64,000 nt of DNA from Trema orientale (Eukaryota > Streptophyta > Magnoliopsida > Rosales > Cannabaceae), in the NCBI GenBank assembly GCA_002914845.1, contig JXTC01000213.1, positions 1 to 64,000 on the forward strand. The letters are read 5' to 3'. Numbering within the stretch: position 1 is the first letter of the stretch; every line of letters begins with the position of its first letter. Below are positions 23,017-35,366 of the stretch, in pieces. Position numbers and translations under genes: made by a program. Below the pieces are notes generated by a model. It searched no databases and was not told the DNA's origin. It saw nothing but the letters and a program-made list of their open reading frames with translations.

Positions 23017-23208
23017 TTATTTATTTTTAAATAGTGGGCTTAGCTAATAATTTCTATTTTTCTTATAAAAACTAGTAACTTCTAATTATTATAAAGAAAA
23101 AATTCTTAAAATAAAAGAAAAATAGTTCGTATATTTTTAAAGTCGAACTCCGAATCTAATATTCAATTCTCACTCATTCAAGTCCATTGAGCTAATCCCA
23201 GTGACTAG
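23017..23208 (-). mobile_element. Degenerate tRNA-derived SINE
   Basis: On the minus strand an A-box-like GGGATTAGCTCAATGG lies near 23181-23202, and the 3' end AAGCCCACTATTTAAAA near 23024-23042 matches the tails of the SINEs at 16039 and 51081. The flanks TAACATTAGAGAAT (23003-23016) and TAATATTAAAGAAT (from 23209) are a likely 14-bp TSD with two changes. The B box is poorly preserved, so this is an older copy. Confidence 0.6.
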
Positions 23209-23222
23209 TAATATTAAAGAAT

Positions 23223-25350
23223 CCCATTATCTAAAATTATATATGTTATTAGATTTTTTTTTTTTTTTGGAAAGATTATATATTATTAGATTCTTATATA
23301 GGAAAACAAAATTTCGTTTATATGTACACAAGAATAATATATGCATATATATATATATAAGGAAAACAAGCTGGCAATGGATAAAATGTAGCAATAATTC
23401 TAGATAATACCATGTAATGAGGCCTAATTTCTTTTCCATTTACGACCTTAATTTTACCAAATTCGGACGCATCAATTGCAAGCTCAATGCCACAAAGAGT
23501 TAAACAATTTCAAAAGGAAAATAATTGTAAGTTGAAACCTTTAAGTATTATTTGTTAATAGTTTAACAATGTACATGTTCATAGTTCGTGGTCATGTACA
23601 TATCTGACAGCACTTAGGTGGCGTTTGGAAAAGGGTTTAGGGTTTAATTATGGTTTAGAATTTAATAATGTACATGTTCATAGTCCGTTTGCAAGTTGCA
23701 TAATGCAATCTTCGGTCTTACATAGTTTAATCAAATTACAGAATAGGCATAAGGTACAATATTATTCTCTTTTTGGCAGCCTGGAATTACATGGCATGTG
23801 GAATACCCTCATCAACCGAGTACATGTTAGCCACACATAATACCAACGAAAAAGAAAATGAAACAAAGTACATTATTGGGTTAGGAACAAAATACTTCAC
23901 GGTAGGGCCCAAAATATCACCAACCATATGCTCTGGTACTTTTCCCTATTTTATTCCCTACTAATATATTGACCAAATTATCTCACATGTTCTCAAGTCA
24001 AGTCTGGGTGGTATATTTTCCTAAAAAAAATGTCTGGGTGGTGGTATACACATTTATATTTTTCCTGATTTGAGCACCGAACATTTTTACGAATTACATA
24101 TAGTGTCTTTACCAATTCTAGCTTCAATTTCTTCATGAGTGTGTTATTACCTATCTATCAAATAGCACAAATTAACAATTAAATTATATGGACTACCGTA
24201 TCTTCTGCTGGCCTATCATTTTCTATACAGATAGACAGAAACTAATTATGTACTCGTGATCCAATCAGATCATTTCGGTCGTATATCCCATCCCATTTAT
24301 TCAACGGATCAAACGTCCCTATTGTTTTTTCGGTTCGAGTAATAATATTGCCATTTTTCTAATTATTTCTCTTTTCTTAATTAATTTTTCTTTTCGCNAA
24401 AAAAAAAATTTAAAAATAAAAAACTCATTCTACTAATCGAATTAGTAATTTTTCTTTTTGGATAAATTTTTCAAAATAGCATTTGGGCACAAGTCTTGTA
24501 ATATATGGGTTTAGTTCAGTAACGGTATCATTAATATCTCAAATAAAATTTGATCAATGAACATCGATCATAGGAATAATTGAACCCGATTTGCAAAACT
24601 CATGAGATATTTTTGGCATTAATTTATTAAGTAGAACAGACGGTTAGTAAACATTTGGTTGAAACTCAGGAGAGATTGATTTATATATATGAATTTTTTT
24701 CTCCTTATATATAAACACACGGATACATGCATTTACGGAGTGCTCAATATTTGGCAGACATTAACAATACTGCATGCACCTACTTTTGAACATGTATAAA
24801 CATTAATTGAATCGGATATTAAACTGAATAATGAGGGGTAACGCAAGAAAAGAGTGTAATGTGTCAACACTGATATGATAGTTATAATGTTTAGAGTAAT
24901 AAGGCTATACATGTACTTAATTAGTCGAAGATAAATTTGGAAAATCAGTTAATTAATTTATAAGATCGACGCAAATTGAAACGTGATGGTTGACTTTTAA
25001 TAAAATTATTTCTAACAAATTAAAGGCTTTCCTAAAAATGGTAGTTTATTTTACTAAAAAAAAATCGTAGTTTATTTAAGTTAAAATTAGCTGGCTTCTT
25101 AAATAATGAAATCCAGTTTTGTTTTTGTTTTTTTTTTTCATAAGACAATTATGATGTGGAAGTGGAGTCATCAAACATGCATGCATGCTAATGAAAGAGT
25201 CTTAAGATTGAAGTCATGCGAATCACGAAGTTTTCAAAATCTGTAGGGCAATATATAATATTGTAGAATTTGTTAAATATATATATAAAAGAGTAGAGTG
25301 ACTTCATTTGGCCAACGAATAAAATAACCAAATGAATCAGTCAGCAAACT
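23223..25350. other. Intergenic, no gene seen; N at 24398
   Basis: AT-rich. A GGTGGCGTTTGG word at about 23619 looks like the start of a Tourist-type MITE, but no partner end was found. One ambiguous base at 24398 next to an A run may mark an unresolved homopolymer or a small assembly gap. Confidence 0.4.
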
Positions 25351-25356
25351 ACATTC

Positions 25357-25357
<1 letters not shown>

Positions 25358-25402
<45 letters not shown>
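25358..25402. repeat. (TA)n microsatellite
   Basis: About 45 bases of TA dinucleotide, followed by shorter TA and CA runs to about 25455. Confidence 0.9.
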
Positions 25403-25410
<8 letters not shown>

Positions 25411-25741
25411 TATATCATATAAAATGAATAGATGTAATATATATATACACACATATGAGAACACACCTTCATAGGTAGACAGCCTGGCGAAAAACATGCT
25501 TACCATGTGCATACCAATAAAACAAAATTGTGTGTGTAATTTGTTTTCGACATATTATACAAGTTTATGTACACATAATTGTTTATGCTAGAGTACATTT
25601 TTTTATGGGCCATAATAGGTATCTATATATGTGTACCTGCTGCCACGATATGACATTTATATTTACGTGTATGCATATTAAGCCTGGTCGACCAAGCTGT
25701 TGTAAATCATGATCAGACGTGTACTGGATCAAGCGCAAACA

Positions 25742-26045
25742 AACTGTTGAGAATAATAATCAAAGCTGAGATGGACCACTTAGATCACTGGAAATTGTAT
25801 GGAAATTAATTAGTTGAGTTATTAGATTCTCTAACTTCCAGTAATTAGTTATCGGCAGTTTTGTAATTAGCTAACGGATTTAGTTAATTAGACTAACTCT
25901 TGAAGCTTTCTCTGGAAGCTTCCTCTGTAAATTGAGTTATAAACAACAGTGATTATTTCCTAGTGTTTCTAGTTGAGCACTCTTTTCAAACGCTTATCTT
26001 TTTCAGATTTCTAAAGTTTATCCTAAGATTCTTCATGTCTTAACT
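25742..26045 (+). mobile_element. Possible copia-like solo LTR
   Basis: TGTTGAGAATAATAATCAAAG at 25742 resembles a plant copia LTR start. A TGAGTTATAAACAAC (TATA-like) region and a downstream T/C-rich leader are also LTR-like. No matching CA end, TSD or PBS could be fixed. Confidence 0.25.
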
Positions 26046-26249
26046 CAAACACATCGGAAGAATAAAGGCTAATTACCACATCCATATACACATAATAGTC
26101 AGGTTAATCTTCCACTAAAATGTTGCATAATATTCACATTAATAGCAGAACTCTCAAGTCAAAATAAACTTCTTTTGCGTATAACATAAAAATGTCTACA
26201 TACACCGTTGCCCTCTCGCGACAAACACTCAAAACGGTAGAATAGCTCT

Positions 26250-26491
26250 TAATGGTGGAGCCACATGGGGCCAGAGAGGCCCCTAAATTTTATTTTTCTT
26301 ATAAATAACATTAAATTTTTTTAAAAAGTTAGTTTCTGCCTCCTTTAAATTAAGTTTTTGTCCCCAGATTTGTAAAATTTTAATTATGCGTTTCAAATTT
26401 TGAGGTAGGTCATTTTTACAGTTAAAGCATATTTGATTGTTGCCACTTGTCCCATCTAAATAAAATTTTTAGCTTTGCGCCTCTGCCCCTG
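26250..26491. mobile_element. Non-autonomous hAT (Tip100-like ends), 242 bp
   Basis: The left end TAATGGTGGAGCCACA and the inverse of the right end, TCAGGGGCAGAGGCGCA, match the CAGTGGCGGAGCCA-type termini of plant Tip100-like hAT elements. The flanks ATAGCTCT (26242-26249) and ATAGCCCT (26492-26499) are an 8-bp TSD with one change. The terminal CA has decayed to TA on the left. It has no coding capacity. The left end of a related element is at 63759. Confidence 0.75.
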
Positions 26492-26503
26492 ATAGCCCTC
26501 GAC

Positions 26504-26963
26504 GGACTTCGAAGTGTAACGAAAAACGATATGATTTAAAACAAGATCAATAACTTCATAAAAGAGAACGAATCAACAGTTGCGTCGAAAACAACAAAAA
26601 ATAATAATTAAAATAAACAGCAGCAACCTTTTGAAACTTCTATACCCTTGACAAACGACGACAAAATTGTGTAAGACACAGGTTAAAACAAAACTACGAT
26701 GTAGGTAAAACAACATGAATATAAAAAACGACAGGACTTCGAAGTGTAACGAAAAATGATATGATTTAAAACAAGATCAATAACTTCATAAAAGAGAACG
26801 AATCAACAGTTGCGTCGAAAACAACAAAAAATAATAACTAAAATAAACAGCAGCAACCTTTTGAAACTTCTATACTCTTGACAAACGACGACAAAATTGT
26901 GTAAGACACAGGTTAAAACAAAACTACGATGTAGGTAAAACAACATGAATATAAAAAACGACA
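26504..26963. repeat. Tandem duplication of a 230-bp unit
   Basis: 26504-26733 and 26734-26963 have the same length and differ at three positions that I can see (C/T, T/C, C/T), all transitions. Each unit starts GGACTTCGAAGTGTAACG and ends AAAAAACGACA. It is rich in AAACGACA words, which continue to about 27150. This is a recent unequal-crossover or replication-slippage product with no coding role evident. Confidence 0.9.
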
Positions 26964-27059
26964 ATAAGTAGAGAAAAACGACGTACGGATTAAAAAGGAC
27001 ATTGACTTGAAAAAGCGTGATCAAATGTACAAAAGGGTCATAAAGTAAAAAACGACAAT

Positions 27060-27660
27060 AAATTTAGAAAAACTACTATACCCAAGAAAAATGACATAAA
27101 ATAATTTATAACAATTCCGAAAACGACATTGTAAGGAAAAGGACTGTGTTAGGAAAATGATAGATTAAAAAAAAAATTTAAAAACTGAAAATGTCAGGAA
27201 AACAACATGAATTGGTAAAAGAATATAACAATATAGACCTTATAGAAATGGGACCAAATATTTGGCCCAATTTAAGTAAATATCCCTTTATCAAATGTTA
27301 TATATTTATATACCAAGTATAAAAAATTATATACCTAGTACATTTTAGTACAGTAACTGAAATTGGTAGATAAACATATCTACCAAGTGCAAAAAAATAT
27401 ATATACATGGACATTTGGCTATAAAATTTAAAAAATGGTTATCTATTTAATCAAATTTAAAATATTAGTCATCCACCTAAATTTCTCAATAATATATATA
27501 TATATATATAAAATGACACCAACCTAAATTTAGGAATAACATTGTTATAAGGGTTCGGTCGGTCCACTAGCATGCGTGACATGTCATGACATGATTTTGC
27601 CTTTGTAGTTTGCAAGGCTCGTCCCTCGTTTCCGTGGGCTGGGACAATCCATGTAAGGAA
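27060..27660. other. Intergenic, no gene seen
   Basis: AT-rich with dispersed AAAACGAC words and a short (TA)n run at 27493-27510. No gene or element end recognised. Confidence 0.4.
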
Positions 27661-27665
27661 AGAGA

Positions 27666-28090
27666 AATTTACGCCTAGTACCCGTTTTAAAACTTATTTC
27701 AATAAATACCCATTTTTAATTTTTCTTTAAAAAATACATGTTTTTGTGGTCCACATTTCATATGCAAAATATGAGTGGTCCATATTTATAACGTAAACTT
27801 TATCCATGAGTTACACATTTCATGTGTAAAATATATTTTTCATTATAAATTTAACTTATGGTATACATTTGAAAATGTGAGCTAATTTTTAGTATAATTT
27901 TTATTTAAGAAATATAGAGCACGATACACATTTAATGTTGTATAAAATGGTATATATTTTATGTGTAAAATAATAGTGGTCTATATTTCTCCAAAAATAG
28001 GTATAAAAAAGGGTATTTATGAAATAAAAATAAAAAACGGATATTTATAGAAATATAGTTTTGAAAACAGGTATTTATGAACTTTTTTCA
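27666..28090. mobile_element. Inverted-repeat element (MITE/foldback type)
   Basis: The left arm (AGTACCCGTTTTAAAAC, then ATAAATACCCATTTTTAAT) is mirrored by the inverse of the right arm (AATACCTGTTTTCAAAAC, then ATAAATATCCGTTTTTTAT) over about 60 bases. Flanks TAAGGAAAG and TAAGAAAAA could be a decayed 9-bp TSD. No coding sequence. Confidence 0.5.
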
Positions 28091-28304
28091 TAAGAAAAAT
28101 GTTTAGCCCAACTTATCCCATGGATTGCTACATCATGGGCCAGAACATGCTGTCTTGGTTGACTAGCCCATGAAAAGTATTTTTTCACTAAAAAATCTAG
28201 AAAAATCATAAAATGTAATTTTTTTTGGAGAAAAGTTAATAAAAATATATTTTTTATATTAAAAAAATGGTTGATGGGATAAGATGGACCGACCCTTTGT
28301 GGCT

Positions 28305-29431
28305 GAGAAATTTCATAAAATATGCTCGGAATGAGTCATATTTATAATTATATGACTACCTCAATAAAACTTTAAAAAATATGACTAGATCTCCCTAAAA
28401 AGACTTAACTACCCTCGAAACTTAGACTAGCTTTCTTTCACTTTTTCTCGTTCTTTCCTCTCTATTCTTCTATGCTTCCTCTTAATCTTCAATCTTCTCT
28501 CAACTAAATAATTTTATTAACAATCAAAGCTTAGAGAAACGTAATGGATGTAGTTTAAAATAGTTGGTATTTGAATTTCGAGATATTCTGTAGTTGATTC
28601 TATATTAAAAATAAAATTTGGATTAATTTCTATGAATTTCTAGAAATTTGAATTAGCTTTCCCGATGAACATCGAAACTTTTTAATGAAATTTGATGTCA
28701 TTTCAATGAAGTATGTTTTTATAATAGAATTTGAAAAATTGAATATGGTTATCGAAATGGCATCAAATTATCATCGAATTTCATTGAAATTTATTGAATT
28801 TCAGCAGAATCTATTATAGAATATACTTCATCGAAATGACATTGAATTATCATCGAAATGTATCAAAATTTATCGAATTTCATCAGATTCTTTTATGAAA
28901 ATATATTTCATCGAAATTACATTAAATTTCATCTAATTAGCATCGAAATGGCATTACATCGAAATTTTCGATATTTATCGGGGTAACTAGACCAAATTTT
29001 TCAAAAAATGCTTAGAAATTAATCTAAATTTAATATTTAATACAAAATCTACTACAGAACATCTCAAAACTCAAATACAAATTATTTTAAATTATGTCCA
29101 CAATATTTAAACATAGCAATTTTTTTATCGTCCATGAGAGAGATAAGAGCGAGAGAGTTTGGAGAAAGGGCCAACTATTTTCTTTAATTTTACAGGCATA
29201 ATTATCGTTCGAATTCGATTCCAAAAGAGAGGGAAGTGTGATGGTGGTCTCAATCGACTGTTCTTTCCTTTCTTTTTTTTTTTTCCATCTGATTTTTTTT
29301 TCAAAACCAAATAACTAAAATTATGTTTTTAGGGGTATTTTGGTTAGAGAGTCATATATTTTGAACAATTAGTGAAGGGGTAATATGCTTATAAATAGCT
29401 CTCTTTTAGAGCATATTTAATGAAATTTCTC
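28305..29431. mobile_element. 1.1-kb foldback element with long inverted arms and 8-bp TSD
   Basis: The ends are GAGAAATTTCATAAAATATG and its near-inverse, flanked by a perfect duplication TTGTGGCT (28297-28304 and 29432-29439). The arms stay inverted-homologous well inside: left about 28530-28625 (AGATATTCTGTAGTTGATT) pairs with right about 29030-29110 (AGATGTTCTGTAGTAGATT inverted), so each arm is roughly 400 bp. The loop (about 28700-28990) holds CATCGAAAT repeats in both orientations. There is no transposase. Long arms suggest a Mutator-like or foldback element, while the 8-bp TSD also allows hAT. Confidence 0.75.
28772..28975. repeat. CATCGAAAT-type repeats inside the foldback loop
   Basis: Units beginning CATCGAA start at 28772, 28851 and 28941 (spacing 79 and 90). 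An inverted relative lies at about 28668-28735. Confidence 0.6.
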
Positions 29432-29439
29432 TTGTGGCT

Positions 29440-30455
29440 AGATCATCCGAGAAAATATGTCATTTTGGACTAATTTAATTTAAATAGGAGTGTTAAAGAC
29501 TATGGTCAACAAATCCTTAACAACCTAAATATGTCATTTTTCAAAAAATGCGTGAAAAAATCATTTTGGCCTAAGTTAGTCCTACCTATGTGCCATATCC
29601 TTTTGCCTAGATCGTCCGAGCCTAGCCCTAGATAGGTTAGAATGACTAGCCTAACACTGTAGCAAGATCGTCCTAGTCTAGCCCACAATTGTACAATCTC
29701 TACATAATCTCTGTTCTCATTCTCTATTGTTAGTTTGTCTCATGATTTTATTTTCCTTTATTCTTTCCTTATACGTCTTATTATTTCTCTCTTTTTATGC
29801 ATTCTCGTTGCTTTCTCATCTCTTTCTCTATCTTTATTTTCTCTTATGATTCAATATTCTCTCTTTTATCATTTTGTATCTACTCATTCTCCCTCATCAT
29901 TTTGTCTCTCACATTTTTCTTTTATTACTATTTTTCTATGACTTTCTCTCCCCTCATTTTTTTACCTAAATTTATCTCTCCTTAATATTATTGACTTTTT
30001 CTTTCTTTCTGAATACACGTATTTTCTCTTTCTATTTATATATTTTGATTTAAAAACTGTTTTTAGAAAACATTTGTAAAACACCTTTATTTTTTGAAAA
30101 CAGCAAAGAACAGTTCTTGTTTTCATTTTTTTTTCTTTTTGAAACCATCTTTCTCATATAATCATACTTGAAAACACAACTTTAAAAACAAAAAATAATT
30201 TTAAAACATGCCCTAAGACAGTTAGAACATTTCTCATTCTTTTACATGACCAAAGTACGTTCAAAGAAGCTTTGCAGGTTCTGTTCGTTGATTGGTTCTG
30301 CTTCCTGCCTTCCTTGCTGGGAAATTGATATTAGAATCGAATAAAAAGGTTGCCTTAGTTTTAATAAGTGGATCTTGTTGTTTTGTCTTCAATGCATTAA
30401 TATAAAATGCTCAACAAAGCTAAGCACGACATTGAACTATTTCTAACCTACAATG
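29440..30455. other. Intergenic, no gene seen
   Basis: T/C-rich low-complexity sequence at 29700-30010 produces short open frames of Leu/Phe/Ser only. Words of the GTTTTTGAAAAC type at 30050-30200 may be an old MITE. No gene called. Confidence 0.45.
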
Positions 30456-30548
30456 TTTAATTTGTTTACAAATTCCTAATAGACTTTAATGGGAATAAGG
30501 AAATTGTTTCCTTCTCTTATCCCTTCATGTACTTAAGAAATAAATTTT
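30456..30548. mobile_element. Left part of a MITE split by the gypsy insertion
   Basis: TTTGTTTACAAATTCCTAAT and the following AT- and GGAATAAGG-type bases resemble a terminal region of the Harbinger-like MITE at 7667-7980. The right part of the same family lies directly beyond the gypsy element at 39832. The left similarity is weak and rests mainly on the position. Confidence 0.4.
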
Positions 30549-32478
30549 TGTCACGACCCAAACCCGGGCCAGTGGCAGAAGAGGAATTTCACAAGTGGAA
30601 ATTCATAATTTATTTTTGAAAAAATTTTATAAACTGTAATTCCTTAGAAAAACGACAACTAGTTAAAAAAAAACGACAGCTTCTGTAAAAGATTATAAAA
30701 ATAGTTCAAATTTTAAATTCTTACAGTTTGTGATCACCACCAGACATAGACTGTTAATAATAGTAATAAAACATAAATATGCATCACCATTGTCATCACA
30801 AGTAGGCATAATAGATAATACAGGCTAAATNCTGCAGCAACTCGCCAGCGATCTAAATACCATGATGCTAAAATAGAACTCAAGTATGTGATCCTATGGT
30901 AGGTACAACATATCATAAAGTGTGTAATAACTATGTATCAAGTATATCAAGAAATCATACTTTAAAACTCATTTGGAATTATTCTGGGATTTACAGAAAA
31001 TTGGGCAGCATAACGACTGTATTTTCCCAAAACCAAAATTTTTAAACCTGCATAAAAACTATACAAACAAATCCCAGAACAATCCAATATATCTCAACAG
31101 TTCACAAGTTTATCAAATACTCAATCAAACCATTGAAGTCCATGAAAATCGACATTTTCAAGAAATAGGTCATAATGCATAATTTAAAACAAAATAAATT
31201 GAAAACTTGGTAATTGAACCCCTACCTCACCTGGATAGCTAGACTAAGCTATCGGCGCCCGTAGATTCTCCCGTTGATCAACAGGTCGCTCGGAGGGTTA
31301 TTTCGGGATCCCGTGAGCTCACTTTGAGGGGTGACTTTCCGAACGAAGGGTCAAATCATGAAACTGAGGTCACCACTGAATTCAGAGCACCCAAAAATGT
31401 TGGGTTAGACATATAATTCGATTAATTTGGGCCTCGGGCCTATGGCACGCAAATCGAGACGAAATCCCGAGCCTCGTGTCTCGGATTTCGTGCCAACTCA
31501 AAACTTATTGATGTTTTATATCAAAACTCGTCTCTTAACCTTACTTGGTCCGATTCCGAAGTCCAATTTCAGTTTCGAGGCCTCTAGCTCAAATTTGGAC
31601 TTAATTAGAAAATAATTAGAAAAGTTACAAAAATATCATTTTCTGAAAATATTTAGATAAACGCCATAAATTTCAGACCTGAATTTCTCTCAATCCTTAC
31701 ATTCAATTTCCACAAATCTACCACTTTTTCTCCTATCTTAAACCACATTTTTATCTCCTAAAGTTTCTTGTACAATGGATTAACATAGCAAAAGTAATTG
31801 GACAAATGTCACTTTTCATGACGAAAATACCACAAAAATTTTTAAACGCTCACCGGAGCTTTTCGGCCAGAAATTTGTGGCGGTGGAGGGTCGACCCACA
31901 TAGGAGGGAGCTTAGGCTTCAATTTGGTGGTGGTGGGTGGTGGCCAAAGTGGCCAGTATGACGAAAAACTACCGCGAAACGTCGCGGGCTAGGCTCAAGT
32001 TCGTGAGCTGCTTGCCGTGGCTGGGCTGTGCGACGGGCGGAGCTGGTCGGCGACGAGCTGTCGTCAGTCACCTGGGGAGCTGTCGGCAGGAGCTCGGAGT
32101 CTGGGGCAGTGCCGGTTGCCCGTGGGAGTGCTGCAAAAGGAGCGAAGAGAAGAAGAAGAAGAAAAAGAAAAAGAAAGGGGAGAAGGGAGCACGTGGGAGA
32201 GAGGAGAGAAATTAGGGATTTAAGTGATTTTGGGGAAATTTTGACACTTGTCACTTATGGGCTGGTGGCTCAACTTCTCAAAATTATATTTTAACCCCAA
32301 GTTCAATTTTCTCTTCAAACTTGCCCTTAAAAATCTAATTTCGACCCCAATTTTGAAAATTTCTTCCACTTTGGTCCTTACCTGAAATTTATTCACACTT
32401 TAACCAATTTTATTTATTTTAAATTCTCAATTTTATGAAAAGACCGAATTACCCCGTTTAAAAATCAAGGTTTTTACA
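30549..32478 (-). repeat. 3' LTR of the chromovirus (collapsed at an N)
   Basis: 1930 bp, TGTCACG...TTTTTACA on the plus strand. Compared with the other LTR it lacks 496 bp (37615-38110 there), exactly where a single N stands at 30831. This looks like an assembly gap written as one base rather than a biological deletion. Confidence 0.9.
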
Positions 32479-32491
32479 TCCTCCCCTCCTT
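32479..32491 (-). other. Polypurine tract of the chromovirus
   Basis: The minus strand reads AAGGAGGGGAGGA immediately before the 3' LTR start TGTAAAAACC. Confidence 0.85.
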
Positions 32492-32531
32492 AAGAGAATT
32501 TCGTCCCGAAATTCAAAGTACAAAGTATGAA

Positions 32532-33119
32532 TCAAAGTACAACCTTAAGCTGAAAGTTAAACAAATGAGGATATTTTTCGTATATTCCTGTTTCTAGCTC
32601 CCAAGTGGCTTCGTCTTCCTTATGATGTTCCCAAAGAACCTTAACAAGTGGAATCTCTCTGTTACGAAGCACCTTGAGTTCTCTTCTGAGTATTCGAACT
32701 GGTTGCTCCGTATATGTTACATTCTCTTGGATAGGCACTTCCATATAATGGACAACATGAGATGGGTCAGGTATGTACTTCCTGAGCATTGAAACATGAA
32801 ATACATTATGTACTCGACCCAATTGCGGTGGTAGGTCCAGACGATAAGCAACAGGCCCAATTCAATCAGTAATCTCGAATGGTCCAATGTACCTTGGAGC
32901 TAGCTTCCCTTTAACTCCAAACCTCGTAACTCCACGCATTGGCGAGACTTTCAAGAATACCCTGTCACCAACGTCAAACTCTACCTCACGCCTTGTGGGG
33001 TCTGCATAACTTTTCTGGCGACTCTGAACAATCTTGAGTCTCTCTCTGATCTTGTTAACCTTCTTAGTAGTCTCTTGTACTAGCTCTGGCCCAAGAGTAA
33101 CACGCTCCTCTGCATCAGC
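32532..33119 (-). pseudogene. Integrase C-terminus and chromodomain, broken
   Basis: The open segment 32532-32822 encodes a GRVHNVFHVSMLRKYIPDP linker and a chromodomain-like end (VKVLWEHHKEDEATWELE, then KYPHLF). Upstream, up to 33119, the same frame carries the GPY/F region (GKLAPRYIGPFEI), interrupted by a stop at about 32860. The chromodomain would steer integration toward histone-marked heterochromatin. Here it can be expressed only if readthrough occurs. Confidence 0.8.
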
Positions 33120-33871
33120 CTAACATAAGGGTGATCTGTATGGTCTCCCATATAGTACCTCATATGGAGCCATGCCAAAAATAGTTTGGTAGCTGTTGTT
33201 GTAAGTAAACTCCACCAATAACAGGTGATCATCCCAGCTTCCACCAAAGTCTAGTATACATGAGCGAAGCATGTCCTCTAGAATCTGTATCGTTCTCTCA
33301 GATTGGCCATCTGTCTGAGGATAATGAGCTGTACTGAGATTTAGATATGTTCCCAAAGCTCTTTACAAAGCTCTCCAGAACTTTGATGTAAACTTTGGAT
33401 CCCTGTCAGAAACTATGCTTGACGGTATCCCATGTAAGCGAACAATATTGTCCACATAAAGACAACTTAGTTGTGTGAGTGAAAAGTCAATCCTGATCGG
33501 TATAAAGTGGGCGGTCTTAATCATCCAATCAACTATCACCCAAACAGCGTCATTCTTTCTTCGAATTCTTGGTAGACCTGTTACAAAATCCATGGTGATT
33601 TTATCCCATTTCCACTCCGGAATAGGTAAAGGCTGAAGTAGTCTAGCTAGTCTCTGGTGTTTGTCTTGACTTGCTGACAAGTCAAACACTTAGCCACAAA
33701 AGTAGCTACATCTCGTTTCATGCCTTTCCACCAGTACTGCCTCTTCAGATCATGGTACATCTTAGTGCTACTTGGATGCATTGCAAATTTAGACTTATGA
33801 GCCTCAGTTAGAATAGTCTCTCTAAGATGAGGGTCATTGGCTACTGCTAATCTTCCATTAAAAAAGCACAA
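33120..33871 (-). pseudogene. Integrase zinc finger and catalytic core, frameshifted
   Basis: 33647-33871 encodes the N-terminal HHCC finger (His in AMHPSSTKMYHDL, Cys in KCLTCQQVK). 33363-33689, in another frame, carries the first catalytic Asp region (KITMDFVTGLP) and the second (SIVSDRDPKFTSKFW). 33120-33356 continues with HYPQTDGQSERTIQ, containing the Glu. Separate frames and stops at 33363 and 33120 break the enzyme that would insert the cDNA. Confidence 0.85.
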
Positions 33872-33953
33872 ACCCTTCTCTATTGGTACTCCAACTATCT
33901 AACTGCTCACCATTCTGAAGTTGATTCCAGATTGCTCTCAGTTCTTGATCTTA

Positions 33954-35366
33954 CTACTGACTTTGTTGTGCTATCTGGAGAAGTGATGGTGTAGCCACAA
34001 TATTGCTGGTACAAGCGGGTTTCCCATTTTCCCCACACTCCAAGTTATAGTCACCAATAGTAACTGAATTCTTCCAATCTTCTAGGATCAAGGAAGCAAG
34101 CATGTTATGAGACTTTCTGCTCAAGGCATCAGCTATAACATTGGCTTTTCCAGGATGGTACTGAAGTTCGAAGTCATAGTCCTCCATATACTCAACCCAT
34201 CTTCTTTGTCTCAAGTTCAAGTCTCGTTGAGTAAACAGATACTTTAGACTCTTATGATCAGAATAAATTTTAAATTTCACACCATACAGATAGCATTTCC
34301 AAATCTTAAGAGCAAAAATTACAGCTGCTAACTCCAAGTCATGAGTGGGATAGTTCTTCTCATGTGGCTTTAACTGGCGGGAAGCATAAGCCACTACCTT
34401 GCTATTTTGTATTAAAACACATCCCAATCCTGAACTAGAAGCATCAGTGTACACAACATAGGGTTTATTACTGTTAGGAACAGTAAGAATAGGTGCAGTT
34501 GTCAATCTCTTCTTCAATTCTATGAAAGCTGCTTCACAATCATCATCCCATACAAACTTGACATTCTTTCTCGTCAACTTTGTCAAAGGCATTGCAATTC
34601 TCGAGAAATTCTCAACAAAACGGCGGTAATAACCCGCTAGACCAAGAAAACTTCTTGTCTCGGTTACACTTTTCGGTCTCTCCCATTCTAAAACAGATTC
34701 TATCTTGGAAGGGTCAACCGAAATTCCTTCATGAGATATAACATGCCCTAAGAATTTCACTTCCGTCATCCAGAAGTCACACTCGGATCTCTTGGCATAA
34801 AATTGATGGTCTCTTAAGGTCTGAAGCACAATTCTCAAGTGCTTAGCATGTTCTTCTCGAGTTTTAGAATAGATCAAGATGTCATCGATGAAGACAACCA
34901 CAAACTGATCTAAATAAGGCCTGAATATTCTGCTCATAAGGTCCATGAATACTGCTGGAGCATTAGTCAGACCAAACGGAATAACTAGGAACTCAAAGTA
35001 TCTATAACGAGTCCTGAATGTAGTTTTCAGTATGTCCTCCTCTCGAATCTTTAACTGATGATAACCAGATCTAAGATCAATCTTGGAAAAGAATTTAGAC
35101 CCACCCAGTTGATCAAACAGTTCATCAATCCTTGGTAAAGGATACTTGTTCTTTACTGTTAGCTGATTCAGTAATCTGTAATCCACACAGAGCCGAAACG
35201 TTCCATCAGCTTTCTTGGCAAATAGGACAGGAGCACCCCATGGAGAGGTACTACTCCTAATGAATCCCTTTGATAGAAGATCATCCAGCTGACTTCTCAA
35301 CTCAGTCATTTCTGCTGGAGCTATGCGATAGGCTAGAATAGAAACCGGCTGAGCTCCGGGAATCAA
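33954..35366 (-). pseudogene. Reverse transcriptase and RNase H, long intact segment (470 codons)
   Basis: The frame shows RT motifs in order: [61 protein letters not shown] and the catalytic [15 protein letters not shown] box. RNase H follows with [22 protein letters not shown] and a [10 protein letters not shown] end. These catalytic residues look intact. It is cut off from protease by a frameshift near 35400 and from integrase by stops at 33954 and just downstream. Confidence 0.9.

Noticed and set aside
31919..32254. A 111-codon minus-strand frame and plus-strand partners (with copies at 39265-39603)
   Set aside because: It lies inside the chromovirus LTRs over a purine-rich run. It is present in both LTRs only because they are copies, and no gene is expected there.
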